Source of the DNA: Denitratisoma sp.
GTDB lineage: Bacteria > Pseudomonadota > Gammaproteobacteria > Burkholderiales > Rhodocyclaceae
Length of the DNA: 64,000 nucleotides
Direction of reading: 5' to 3'
Assembly (NCBI GenBank): GCA_032027165.1
Contig: JAVSMO010000001.1
Location: 1,662,253 to 1,726,252, forward strand
Shown here in pieces: positions 46,931 through 55,605 of this stretch. The notes under the pieces are model-generated. The model saw only the letters and a program-made list of their open reading frames with translations, searched no databases and was not told the DNA's origin. The first letter of the stretch is position 1. The number at the start of each line of letters is the position of its first letter. The translations under genes were made by a program, and so were the position numbers.

Positions 46931-49900
46931 ATGTTCGCCAACTTCTTCATCGACCGGCCCATCTTCGCCTGGGTCATCGCCATCATGATCCTGCTCGGCG
47001 GCGCCCTCGCCCTGCGCCAGCTGCCGGTGGCCAGCTATCCGGCCGTAGCACCGCCCGCGCTGGCCATCACCGTCAACTACCCCGGCGCCTCCGCCAAGGT
47101 CGTCGAGGAAACCGCGGTGGCGCTCATCGAGCAGGAGCTGAACGGCATCGAGAACCTGCTCTACATGGATTCGGCCTCCGAGCAGAACCTCGGCACCATC
47201 ACGCTGACTTTCAAGGCCGGCACCAACCTCGACCTGGCCTCGGTGGAAACGCAGAACCGCATCAAGCGCGCCGAGCCGCGCCTGCCCGAGGAAGCGCGGC
47301 GCCTCGGCGTCACGGTCGTCAAATCGGCGCGCAACTACCTGCTGTTCCTCACCCTGTTCTCGCCGGACAAGTCGCTCGACAACGTGGCGCTCGGCAGCTT
47401 CGCCGCCGCCAACGTGCTGGAGAGCATCCGCCGCACGCCGGGCGTGGGCGAGGCGATCCTGTTCGGCACCGAGTACTCGATGCGCCTGTGGCTCAAGCCG
47501 GAGCGCCTGCAGGCCTTCGGCCTGACGCCGGCCGACGTGGCGAAGGCGGTGCGCGCGCAGAACGCGCAGATCGCCACCGGCGAGCTCGGCCAGGTGCCGG
47601 CGGTGCCCGGCCAGGAATACAGCGCCACCATCATCACGCAGGGCCGCCTGGCCACCCCGGCCGAGTTCGGCAACATCATCATCAAGAGCGACGAGCGCGG
47701 CGCCTCCGTGCGCGTGAAGGACGTCGCCCGCGTCGAGCTCGGCGCGCAGGACTACACGATTGCCGCGCGGGTCGACGGCCAGCCCACCGCGGCCATCGCC
47801 GTGCGCATGGCGCCCGGGGCCAACGCGCTCGACACCGCCAAGGCGGTCAAGGACAGGATGGCCGAGCTGGCCCGGTATTTCCCGTCCAACATCTCCTGGA
47901 TGGTGCCCTACGACACCTCGACCTTCGTCGACATCTCCATCCGCGAAGTGGTCAAGACGCTGATCGAGGCGATGATCCTGGTGGTGCTGGTGATGTACCT
48001 GTTCCTCGAGAACGTGCGCGCCACATTCATCCCCACCGTCGTCGTGCCGGTGTCGCTGTTCGGCGCGATGATCGGGCTCTACCTGCTCGGCTATTCGATC
48101 AACGTGCTGACCCTGTTCGCTATGGTGCTGGCGATCGCCATCGTGGTGGACGACGCCATCGTGGTGATCGAGAACGTCGAGCGCATCATGAGCGAGGAGG
48201 GCCTCGACCCGCGCGCCGCCACGCGCAAGGCGATGGGACAGATCATCAACGCCGTCATCGCCATCACCCTGGTGCTGACGGCGGTGTTCGTGCCCCTGCT
48301 CTTCTTCGGCGGCTCGGTGGGCGCCATCTACCGCCAGTTCGCCGTGACCCTGATCCTGACCATGGCCTTCTCGGCCATGATGGCGCTGACGCTGACGCCG
48401 GCCCTGTGCGCCTCGATGCTCAAGCACCAGCCCGGCAAGGACGTGATGCCCTCGACCGGCTTCTTCGGCTGGTTCAACCGCTTCTTCGCCGCCACCGTGC
48501 AGCGCTACGTCGGCGCCACGCGCCGCATCCTCGGCCGGCCCGGCCGCTGGCTCATCGTGTATGCGGCGATCCTCGCCGCGACCGGCTGGCTGTTCGCCCG
48601 GCTGCCGGGCAGCTTCCTGCCGAGCGAGGACCAGGGCTACTTCCTCAGCATCGTCCAGCTGCCTGCCGGCGCGACGCGCGAGCGGACCCTCGAGGTGCTC
48701 GACACCGTCGAGAAGCACTATCTGGCGCAGGAGGAAGTCGCCCACGTCATCGGCGTCGCCGGCTTCTCCTTCTTCGGGCGCGGCCAGAACGCCGCCATCG
48801 CCTTCATCCGCCTGAAAAGCTGGGACGAGCGGCCGAACAAGGAAAACGAGGCCGACTCGGTGGTGCAGCGCGCCAACATGGCCTTCTTCCGCATCAAGCA
48901 GGCGATGATCTTCGCCATCAACGTGCCGCCGATCCCCGAGCTGGCCGCCGTCGGCGGCTTCGACTTCCGCCTTCAGGACCGCGGCGGCCTGGGCCGCGAC
49001 AAGCTGATGGAAGCGCGCAACATGGCGCTCGGCCTGGCCGGCCAGCATCCGGCGCTGGCGGGCGTGCGACCGGAAGGCCAGGAGCCCGCCCCGCAGATTT
49101 ATCTCGGCGTCGACCGCGTCAAGGCGCGCGCACTGGGCATCGACCTGGGCGAGCTCAACGACACGCTGCAGGCCACCCTCGGCGCCGCCTACATCAACGA
49201 CTTCGTGCGCGAGGGCCGCATCCTGCGCGTGCAGATGCAGGCCGAAGCCGACACGCGGCGCACGCCGGAGGACCTCCTGCGGCTGCCGGTGAAGAACGCG
49301 CGCGGCGACATGATCCCGCTCGCCGAGATCGCGACGGCGAAGTGGATCGTCGGCAGTCCGAAGCTCGACCGCTACAACGGCCTGCCGTCGATGAAGATCG
49401 CCGGCAACCCGGCGCCCGGCCGTTCCACTGGCGACGCCCTGTCGGCGATGGAGGAAATCGCCGCCAAGCTGCCGCCCGGCATCGGCTTCGAATGGTCGGG
49501 CAGTTCCTTCGAGGAACGGCTCTCCGGCGCGCAGGCGCCCTTCCTCTTCGCCGTCTCGCTGTTCGTGGTCTTCCTCTGTCTGGCGGCGCTGTACGAAAGC
49601 TGGTCGGTGCCCTTCGCGGTGATGCTGGTGGTGCCGCTGGGCATCTTCGGCGCCGTGCTGGCCGTCACCCTGCGCGGCCTGCCCAACGACGTCTACTTCA
49701 AGGTGGGGCTGATCGCCATCATCGGCCTGTCGGCGAAGAACGCCATCCTGATCATCGAGTTCGCCCGCGAGCTGCAGGAGCAGGGCAAGGAACTGGTCGA
49801 GGCCACGCTCGAAGCCTGCCGCCTGCGCTTCCGGCCGATCCTGATGACCTCCATCGCCTTCATGTTCGGCGTGCTGCCCCTGGCGGTATCCACCGGCGCC

Positions 49901-50056
49901 GGCGCCAACAGCCGCCACGCCATCGGCACCGGCGTCATCGGCGGCATGCTCGCCGCCACCGCGCTGGCGGTGTTCCTCGTGCCGGTGTTCTTCGTCGTCG
50001 TCCGGCGCTTCTTCCCCGGCCATGCGCGCCATCATGCGGAATCCAGCCATGACTAA
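46931..50056 (+). CDS. RND multidrug efflux permease (AcrB/MexB, HAE1 type)
   Basis: A 1041-residue inner-membrane proton-drug antiporter. Twelve helices are arranged as one plus eleven around two large periplasmic loops. The proton-relay Asp-Asp pair is in VVDDAIVVIENVERIM (TM4) and the partner Lys in GLSAKNAILIIEFARE (TM10). The start MFANFFIDRPIFAWVIAI is typical of the hydrophobe/amphiphile exporters. It lies three bases after the adaptor gene and overlaps the outer-membrane factor by eight bases. Substrates cannot be read from the sequence. Confidence 0.96.
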   Translation: MFANFFIDRPIFAWVIAIMILLGGALALRQLPVASYPAVAPPALAITVNYPGASAKVVEETAVALIEQELNGIENLLYMDSASEQNLGTITLTFKAGTNLDLASVETQNRIKRAEPRLPEEARRLGVTVVKSARNYLLFLTLFSPDKSLDNVALGSFAAANVLESIRRTPGVGEAILFGTEYSMRLWLKPERLQAFGLTPADVAKAVRAQNAQIATGELGQVPAVPGQEYSATIITQGRLATPAEFGNIIIKSDERGASVRVKDVARVELGAQDYTIAARVDGQPTAAIAVRMAPGANALDTAKAVKDRMAELARYFPSNISWMVPYDTSTFVDISIREVVKTLIEAMILVVLVMYLFLENVRATFIPTVVVPVSLFGAMIGLYLLGYSINVLTLFAMVLAIAIVVDDAIVVIENVERIMSEEGLDPRAATRKAMGQIINAVIAITLVLTAVFVPLLFFGGSVGAIYRQFAVTLILTMAFSAMMALTLTPALCASMLKHQPGKDVMPSTGFFGWFNRFFAATVQRYVGATRRILGRPGRWLIVYAAILAATGWLFARLPGSFLPSEDQGYFLSIVQLPAGATRERTLEVLDTVEKHYLAQEEVAHVIGVAGFSFFGRGQNAAIAFIRLKSWDERPNKENEADSVVQRANMAFFRIKQAMIFAINVPPIPELAAVGGFDFRLQDRGGLGRDKLMEARNMALGLAGQHPALAGVRPEGQEPAPQIYLGVDRVKARALGIDLGELNDTLQATLGAAYINDFVREGRILRVQMQAEADTRRTPEDLLRLPVKNARGDMIPLAEIATAKWIVGSPKLDRYNGLPSMKIAGNPAPGRSTGDALSAMEEIAAKLPPGIGFEWSGSSFEERLSGAQAPFLFAVSLFVVFLCLAALYESWSVPFAVMLVVPLGIFGAVLAVTLRGLPNDVYFKVGLIAIIGLSAKNAILIIEFARELQEQGKELVEATLEACRLRFRPILMTSIAFMFGVLPLAVSTGAGANSRHAIGTGVIGGMLAATALAVFLVPVFFVVVRRFFPGHARHHAESSHD

Positions 50057-51428
50057 GCCCCTGCCGCTCGCCCTGAGCCTCTCCATTGCCCTCGCCGGCT
50101 GTTCGCTGGCGCCCGACTTTCTGCGCCCCGCAGCACCCGTGCCCGTCGCCTGGCCGACGCAGGTCGCCGACAGCGCCGCCGCGCAGCCGGTGCCGGAAGA
50201 CTGGCGCGCCTATTTCACGGATGCGCGCCTGCAGGCGCCGATCGCCGCTGCGCTCGAGCACAACCGCGACCTGAAGATCGCAATTGGCCGCGTGGACGAG
50301 GCGCGCGCCTTGGCCGGCCTCGCCCGCGCGGACCGCTTCCCGGCCGTCGACGCCAACCTGCAGCGCCAGGCTTCGCTAACCCCCGGCGACCTGGCGCCGA
50401 CAGGTCGCCGGACTTTCAGCCAGCGCTTCGACGCCAACCTCGGCATCGCCGCCTTCGAACTTGATTTCTGGGGGCGCGTGAAGAACCTCGACGAGGCGGC
50501 GCGCGCGAACTTCCTCGCCAGCGAATACGCCCAGCGCGCCTTCCGCCTGACGCTGATCAGCGACGTGGCGTCGGCCTGGTACGCCCTGCGGGAGCTGGAG
50601 GCGCGCAGCGCGCTGGCCGAGGCCACCGTCGCCAGCCGCGCCGAGAGCCGCAAGCTGATCGAGCAGCGGCGCGACGTCGGCCTCGCCGGCGACCTCGACT
50701 ACTACGCCGCCGACGGCGCCTGGGCCGGCGCCCGCGCCGAGGCCGCCAATCTCGCGCGGCAGAAGGCCGCCGCCGAAAACGCCCTGAACCTCCTGGCCGG
50801 CACCAGCCTGCCACCGTCGCCTGCGGGATCCGCCGCCGTGGCGGAAGCGCCGGCGCTGCGCGTCGGCCTGCCCTCCGAGGTGCTGCTGCGGCGTCCCGAC
50901 GTGCTGGCGGCCGAACAGAAGCTGATCGCCGCCAACGCCAACATCGGCGCCGCGCGCGCCGCCTTCCTGCCGCGCATCCTGCTCACCATCGTCGCCGGCA
51001 GCGCCAGCCCGGCCCTCTCCGGCCTCTTCCAGGGCGGCAGCAGCGCATGGAATTTCGTGCCTCTGCTGAAGTACCCGCTGTTCGACGCCGGCCGCGCCGA
51101 GAGCAACGTCGACCTCGCAGAGGCGCGCAAGCACATCGCCGTGGCCGAATACGAGAAGACGATCCAGCAGGCCTTCCGCGAAGTCGCCGACCTGCTCGAC
51201 GCGCGCCAGCGCTACGCCGAGCAGATGCAGGCGCTGGAAGCCGCCAGCGCGGCGCAGGGCGAGCGCCTGCAGCGGGTCGATGCCCGCTACAAGGTCGGCA
51301 TGTCGAGCTATCTCGAACTGCTCGATGCGCAGCGCGAACTCTACGCTGCGCAGCAGTCGGCGCTGGCGGCGCGGCGGGCGCTCGCCGCCACCGGCGCCAG
51401 CCTGTACAAGGCCTTGGGCGGCGGCTGA
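50049..51428 (+). CDS. outer-membrane efflux channel lipoprotein (OprM/NodT family)
   Basis: A 459-residue outer-membrane factor with a lipoprotein signal (SLSIALAGC) and two repeated long-helix regions forming a TolC-type barrel and tunnel. Family text includes FELDFWGRVKNLDEAARANFLASEYA, LLRRPDVLAAEQKLIAANANIGAARAAFLP and the final ...YLELLDAQRELYAAQQ region, described here in part. It completes the tripartite pump with the two upstream genes. The start at 50049 is set by the lipobox. Confidence 0.94.
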   Translation: MTKPLPLALSLSIALAGCSLAPDFLRPAAPVPVAWPTQVADSAAAQPVPEDWRAYFTDARLQAPIAAALEHNRDLKIAIGRVDEARALAGLARADRFPAVDANLQRQASLTPGDLAPTGRRTFSQRFDANLGIAAFELDFWGRVKNLDEAARANFLASEYAQRAFRLTLISDVASAWYALRELEARSALAEATVASRAESRKLIEQRRDVGLAGDLDYYAADGAWAGARAEAANLARQKAAAENALNLLAGTSLPPSPAGSAAVAEAPALRVGLPSEVLLRRPDVLAAEQKLIAANANIGAARAAFLPRILLTIVAGSASPALSGLFQGGSSAWNFVPLLKYPLFDAGRAESNVDLAEARKHIAVAEYEKTIQQAFREVADLLDARQRYAEQMQALEAASAAQGERLQRVDARYKVGMSSYLELLDAQRELYAAQQSALAARRALAATGASLYKALGGG

Positions 51429-51453
51429 TCCGGCCACAGGCTGCCTCAGGCCC

Positions 51454-51969
51454 ATGCCGATCACACCCTTTCACTTCGGACCGGGCGCCCTCCTCAAGGC
51501 GATCGCGCCGCAACAGGTCAGCTGGACGGCCTTCGCGCTGGCCAACGGGCTCATCGACCTCGAACCCATCCTGCTCTTTCTCTTCACCGGGGAGCCGGCG
51601 CACCGTTTCTTCCACACCCTGCCCGGCGCCACGCTGGCCGCCCTCGCCGCCGTCTGGCCGGGGCGGATCGCCTGCGAGTCCTGGCTGCGCTTCTGGAACC
51701 GGCAACTCAGTCCGGCGCAGGCGCGGTGGCTTGGCTGTGCGCCGTCGATCGGCGTCAGGCAGGCACTCATCGGCGCCCTGCTTGGCGCCTGGAGCCACCT
51801 CATCCTCGACATGGCGATGCACGTCGACGTGCGCCCCCTCTGGCCCGCCGTCGGCACGAATCCCTGGCATGGCTGGCTGTCGGTGGACGGCCTGCACGTG
51901 CTGTGCGCCGCGGCCGCCCTCGCCGGGCTGGCGCTATGGGGAGCAGTGAAGCTCGTGAAAAGAAGCTAG
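51454..51969 (+). CDS. small membrane protein with TPFHFGPG N-terminus, function unknown
   Basis: A 171-residue protein starting MPITPFHFGPGALLKAIAP, with about four hydrophobic segments and conserved-looking His and Asp residues near helices (HRFFHTLPGA; LGAWSHLILDMAMHVDVRPL). The layout is like membrane proteins sometimes labelled metal-dependent hydrolases (YdjM/DUF4184-like), but no activity can be assigned. It starts 25 bases after the efflux channel gene and may be read from the same message. Confidence 0.68.
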   Translation: MPITPFHFGPGALLKAIAPQQVSWTAFALANGLIDLEPILLFLFTGEPAHRFFHTLPGATLAALAAVWPGRIACESWLRFWNRQLSPAQARWLGCAPSIGVRQALIGALLGAWSHLILDMAMHVDVRPLWPAVGTNPWHGWLSVDGLHVLCAAAALAGLALWGAVKLVKRS

Positions 51970-52115
51970 GTCGGCGCAGGAAAACGCCCCCGCGTTTCAG
52001 AGGAGACTAATGCCCGAGATGCGGGCGTTATGCCGGAACTAAAAGTCAGTCCCTGCAGCACGGCGACGAAACAGGGAGCCCCCGTCCCACTGGAGGGGAG
52101 AGGGGCAGGCGACGA
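51970..52115. other. intergenic spacer with a full copy of the dispersed motif
   Basis: Between convergent genes. It holds one of the two longest matching copies of the dispersed motif at 52042..52065 (AAAGTCAGTCCCTGCAGCA followed by CGGCG), nearly identical over 28 bases to the copy at 2183. Nothing else was recognised. Confidence 0.6.
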
Positions 52116-52595
52116 TCAGCGCACGAGATCCTCGACGGCGTCGATGACCATGCTGCTGCCGACGGCGATGAGCAGGATGTCGGCGGCGACGCGCACGTAG
52201 CGGTGGCCGGCGGGCGCAGGTGGCAGGCGCCGCAGCAGGTCGCCCGGCAGGTCGTAGTAGCGCAGGTCGCCCGGCAGCGGACGCCCCATGCCCCATTTCT
52301 TCGCCTGGCCCGGCGGCAGGCAGCCGTTGTTCTTCTTGGCCAGGCCCGGCGGGCATTTCCTGCCCGGCTGTGCCTGTTGCCCGCCGTAATACTCGGCGAT
52401 CAGGCGGCGGTGCTGGTCGGTGAAGCGGGAAGCCGAGGAGCCGCCGCGCTGCTCGACGCGATCCTCGTTTTTCTTTCCCTTGCCCTTGCCGTTGCCGGCC
52501 CAGTCGGGCTTGTCGGCGAGCGCCGATCCTGCGGCAAGTGCGGCAGACAGGGCCAGTACGGCAAATCGAAGCGGACGAACGAAATGCTGTGTCAT
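52116..52595 (-). CDS. RcnB/CigR-family periplasmic protein
   Basis: A 159-residue exported protein with a signal peptide (RFAVLALSAALAAGSALA), a basic Gly/Lys-rich stretch (GNGKGKGKKNEDR), the family segment CPPGLAKKNNGCLPPGQAKKW and a C-terminal hydrophobic helix (VAADILLIAVGSSMVIDAV). RcnB helps nickel/cobalt homeostasis in E. coli and CigR is an anti-virulence regulator in Salmonella; neither role can be assumed here. The start at 52595 is set by the signal peptide. It follows the DUF1854 gene after ten bases. Confidence 0.8.
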   Translation of the reverse strand: MTQHFVRPLRFAVLALSAALAAGSALADKPDWAGNGKGKGKKNEDRVEQRGGSSASRFTDQHRRLIAEYYGGQQAQPGRKCPPGLAKKNNGCLPPGQAKKWGMGRPLPGDLRYYDLPGDLLRRLPPAPAGHRYVRVAADILLIAVGSSMVIDAVEDLVR

Positions 52596-52605
52596 GTGCG
52601 TACTC

Positions 52606-53073
52606 CTATAAGAAACGATCAAGCAATTTGCGGCTGGCGACATCGAGGCCATTGAGGTCGCGCACCAGGAAATGGATGCCGTGGCTGTCCTCGATCAGCA
52701 GGCCGGACTTGCCGAGGCGGCGGATGAACTCCTCGCCCCACAGCACGAGGCTCGTCTCGCCGCGGTCGGTGTCGACCTGCCAGGTGCTCGGCGTGGCGAA
52801 GCTGGAGACGTTGCGGATGCGGCGGATCTCCGGCATGAATTCGCGCCGGTCGAGTTCTTCTTCCACCAGCTGCCGCTGCGGCGCAGGCAGCCGGTCGAGG
52901 CGCTCGATCCAGCCGGCCTCGTGGCCGTCCGGCCCGACCAGCGAGATGCCCTCGCCGGGCGCGGCGATGGGAAAGGCGCGCACCGGCACGACGCCTTCGC
53001 AGACGTCGCCCGCGGCGGTGGTGAGCACCAGGCGGCCGAAGGCGTTGCGCGTGAGCTGAAAATCCGTTTCCAT
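52606..53073 (-). CDS. DUF1854 protein associated with cyanophycin metabolism
   Basis: A 155-residue protein (METDFQLTRNAFGRLVLTTAAGD...) with the DUF1854 text DGHEAGWIERLDRLP and EEELDRREFMPEI. This family is found beside the cyanophycin-linked ABC transporter in many betaproteobacteria, exactly as here (two bases after that gene, divergent from the two cyanophycin synthetase genes). Function unknown; an accessory of the transporter is likely. Confidence 0.85.
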   Translation of the reverse strand: METDFQLTRNAFGRLVLTTAAGDVCEGVVPVRAFPIAAPGEGISLVGPDGHEAGWIERLDRLPAPQRQLVEEELDRREFMPEIRRIRNVSSFATPSTWQVDTDRGETSLVLWGEEFIRRLGKSGLLIEDSHGIHFLVRDLNGLDVASRKLLDRFL

Positions 53074-53075
53074 GG

Positions 53076-55373
53076 TCACTGTCCCTTCGCCTTGTGTTCG
53101 AGGCGCGGCACTTCCTCGCCCGTTTCCCCTATGTCGGTGTCGACGTTGCGCGCCTGTGCCTGATAGAGGCGGTAGTAGGCGCCTTCGCGCGCCATCAATT
53201 CGTCGTGGTTGCCGACCTCGACGATGCGACCGCGGTCCATCACCACCAGGCGATCGGCCTTGCGCAGCGTGGACAGCCGGTGGGCGATGGCGATGGTGGT
53301 GCGCCCGCGCACCAGGTTGTCGAGCGCCTTCTGGATTTCCTTCTCCGTCTCGGTATCCACCGACGAAGTGGCTTCGTCGAGGATGAGGATGCGCGGATCG
53401 ATGAGCAGCGCGCGGGCGATGGAGATGCGCTGGCGCTCGCCGCCGGAGAGTCCCTGGCCGCGCTCGCCGACCAGAGAATCGTAGCCCTGCGGCAGGCGCA
53501 GGATGAACTCGTGGGCATGCGCGGCGCGCGCCGCGGCGACGACCTCCGCGCGCGTGGCCTCCGGCTTGCCATAGGCGATGTTCTCGGCGATGGTGCCGAA
53601 GAAGAGGAAGGGCTCCTGCAGCACCAGCCCGATGTTGCGCCGGTAGTCGGCCACCGCCAGCTGGCGGATGTCCACGCCCTCCAGGCGGATGGCGCCCTCG
53701 GTCACGTCGTAGAAGCGGCAGATGAGGTTGACCAGCGTGGTCTTGCCCGAGCCGCTGTGGCCGACCAGGCCGATCATCTCGCCCGGCGCGATCTCGAGGT
53801 CGACGCCGCGCAGCACCGAGCGGTTGCCGTAGCGGAAGGCGACATCGCTCAGTTCGATGCGGCCCTTCACCTCGGGCAGGCGCACCGGGCTGGTCGGCTC
53901 GGGCACGCTCGACACATGGTCGAGGATGTCGAACAGGCGCTTGGCGCCGGCGGCGGCGCGCTGGGTCGAGGAGACGATGCGGCTCATCGAGTCCAGCCGC
54001 GTGTAGAAGCGCGTGATGTAGGCAAGGAAGGCCGTCAGCACGCCCACCGTGATCTGGTCCTTCGACACCTGCCAGATGCCGAAGGCCCACACCACCAGCA
54101 GGCCGATTTCCGTGAGCAGGGTCACCGACGGCGAGAACAGCGACCAGACGCGGTTCACGCGGTCGTTCACCGCCAGGTTGATTTCGTTGGCGGCGCGGAA
54201 GCGCTGGGTCTCGCGTCGCTCCTGGGCGAAAGCCTTGACGACGCGCACGCCCGGAATGGTGTCGGCCAGCACGTTGGAGATCTCCGACCAGATGCGGTCG
54301 GCCTTCTCGAAGCCGGTGCGCAGGCGGTCGCGCACCAGTTGGATCATCCAGGCGATGAAGGGCAGCGGCAGCAGCGTCACCAGCGCCAGCCAGGGGCTGA
54401 TGGAGAACAGGATGACGGCGGTCATCGCGATCATCAGCACGTCGGTGGCGAAGTCGAGCACCTGCACCGAGAGGAACTGGCAGATGCGGTCCGATTCGGA
54501 GCCGATGCGCGCCATCAGGTCGCCGGTGCGCTTGCCGCCGTAGTATTCCAGCGACAGCCCCATCAGGTGCTCGAAAGTGACGGTGCGCAAGTCCTTGCCG
54601 ATGTGCTCGGCCACCAGCGACAGGATGTAGGTGCGCGCCCAGCCCAGGCCCCAGGCCACGAGCGCCGCGCCGAGCAGGCCGCCCAGCAGCAGCATGACGA
54701 GATCGATGTCGATCGGCTTGCCGTTCTGGTAGGGAATCAGCACATCGTCCATCAGCGGCATGGTCAGGTAGGGCGGCACCATGGCGGCGCCCGTCGACAC
54801 CAGGGTGAGGGTGAATCCCCAGAACAGTTGCCAGCGATAGGGCCGGGCGAACCGTCCCAGGCGCAGCAGGGTGCGCGGCGACGGCGGCGCATGGATCTCC
54901 CGGGCGCAGACCGGGCATTCCTCTTCGCCATCGAGGGGGGCACCGCATTTCGGGCAAACATCCGCTTCCGGCCGTTCGACCGGCTGGCCGGTCAGATGGC
55001 TTGCCAACTGCCGTTCGAAGGCATCGACCAGCCGCAGGGCGGCAGGGTTGTGCCCGATGGTGAAGCGCCAGCCGCCCAGCCGGCCCGTTTCGTCCAGCAA
55101 CTCCAGGCTGCCGACGCCGGCGTGGTCGTGGTGCAACAGCTGCAATCCGGCCCGGTAAGGCCATTCCCGCCAGTCCGATTCTCCCGGCGATCGGGCCAGC
55201 AGCCGCCTGTCGGTGACGGCCAGCACGCCTTCACCAAAATGCAAAGACTCGTCCAGATCGAGTGCCAGCCCGGCTTCCAGGGCTTCTCCGGAAGCCAGCC
55301 GGGCAACCGCCTCGGCGCGCCACGGTTCGACTGGCGGGCCATTGCTCGCCAAATCATAATTATTTGAATTCAT
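53076..55373 (-). CDS. cyanophycin-associated ABC transporter (fused permease/ATPase with zinc ribbon)
   Basis: A 765-residue exporter-type ABC half-transporter with an added N-terminal region. Residues 1-135 are a soluble PH-like or unknown domain. Residues 140-156 form a zinc ribbon (CPKC...CPVC, Cys140/143/153/156). Then come six membrane helices and an ATPase with Walker [10 protein letters not shown], signature LSGGERQR and Walker [11 protein letters not shown]. Homodimers would be needed. Its neighbours are the DUF1854 gene and, divergently, two cyanophycin synthetase genes; the cargo is unknown. The start at 55373 is preferred to 55427. Confidence 0.9.
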   Translation of the reverse strand: MNSNNYDLASNGPPVEPWRAEAVARLASGEALEAGLALDLDESLHFGEGVLAVTDRRLLARSPGESDWREWPYRAGLQLLHHDHAGVGSLELLDETGRLGGWRFTIGHNPAALRLVDAFERQLASHLTGQPVERPEADVCPKCGAPLDGEEECPVCAREIHAPPSPRTLLRLGRFARPYRWQLFWGFTLTLVSTGAAMVPPYLTMPLMDDVLIPYQNGKPIDIDLVMLLLGGLLGAALVAWGLGWARTYILSLVAEHIGKDLRTVTFEHLMGLSLEYYGGKRTGDLMARIGSESDRICQFLSVQVLDFATDVLMIAMTAVILFSISPWLALVTLLPLPFIAWMIQLVRDRLRTGFEKADRIWSEISNVLADTIPGVRVVKAFAQERRETQRFRAANEINLAVNDRVNRVWSLFSPSVTLLTEIGLLVVWAFGIWQVSKDQITVGVLTAFLAYITRFYTRLDSMSRIVSSTQRAAAGAKRLFDILDHVSSVPEPTSPVRLPEVKGRIELSDVAFRYGNRSVLRGVDLEIAPGEMIGLVGHSGSGKTTLVNLICRFYDVTEGAIRLEGVDIRQLAVADYRRNIGLVLQEPFLFFGTIAENIAYGKPEATRAEVVAAARAAHAHEFILRLPQGYDSLVGERGQGLSGGERQRISIARALLIDPRILILDEATSSVDTETEKEIQKALDNLVRGRTTIAIAHRLSTLRKADRLVVMDRGRIVEVGNHDELMAREGAYYRLYQAQARNVDTDIGETGEEVPRLEHKAKGQ

Positions 55374-55605
55374 ATGGTTATATTGCCTTCTGGCGGGCTT
55401 TGATAATGTCTTGCTGCGGCGCAGCATAAATGCGCCGGAACAAGTATATCGTTAGTAACGCAGCCGGCCCCTGGCAGGGATACAAGCCCCAGGGGTGAAA
55501 GCAAGATTTTTCATTGCCCAAGTAAACCTAATACCAAATGCCTCGTTATTCACCCCAAGCTTGACACATCCCCTGCCGGAGCGACCGGCTTTGCGGCAGG
55601 GATAT
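55374..55605. promoter_or_regulatory. divergent leader with alternative hairpins before cphA'
   Basis: This 232-base region carries both promoters. Before the first cyanophycin synthetase ATG, CCCTGCCG (55571..55578) can pair with CGGCAGGG (55594..55601), hiding the ribosome binding site, while an inner GCCGG/CCGGC pair (55575..55579 / 55585..55589) competes. A further stem CCCCTGG/CCAGGGG lies at 55468..55495, and the element GGCAGGGATA occurs twice (55473 and 55595). Confidence 0.45.

Noticed and set aside
45503..50086. Very long minus-strand open frame (1527 codons) opposite the RND efflux genes
   Set aside because: It lies fully antisense to three clear pump genes and has the His/Arg/Glu-rich, low-complexity composition expected of a GC-rich shadow frame. 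No domain is recognisable.
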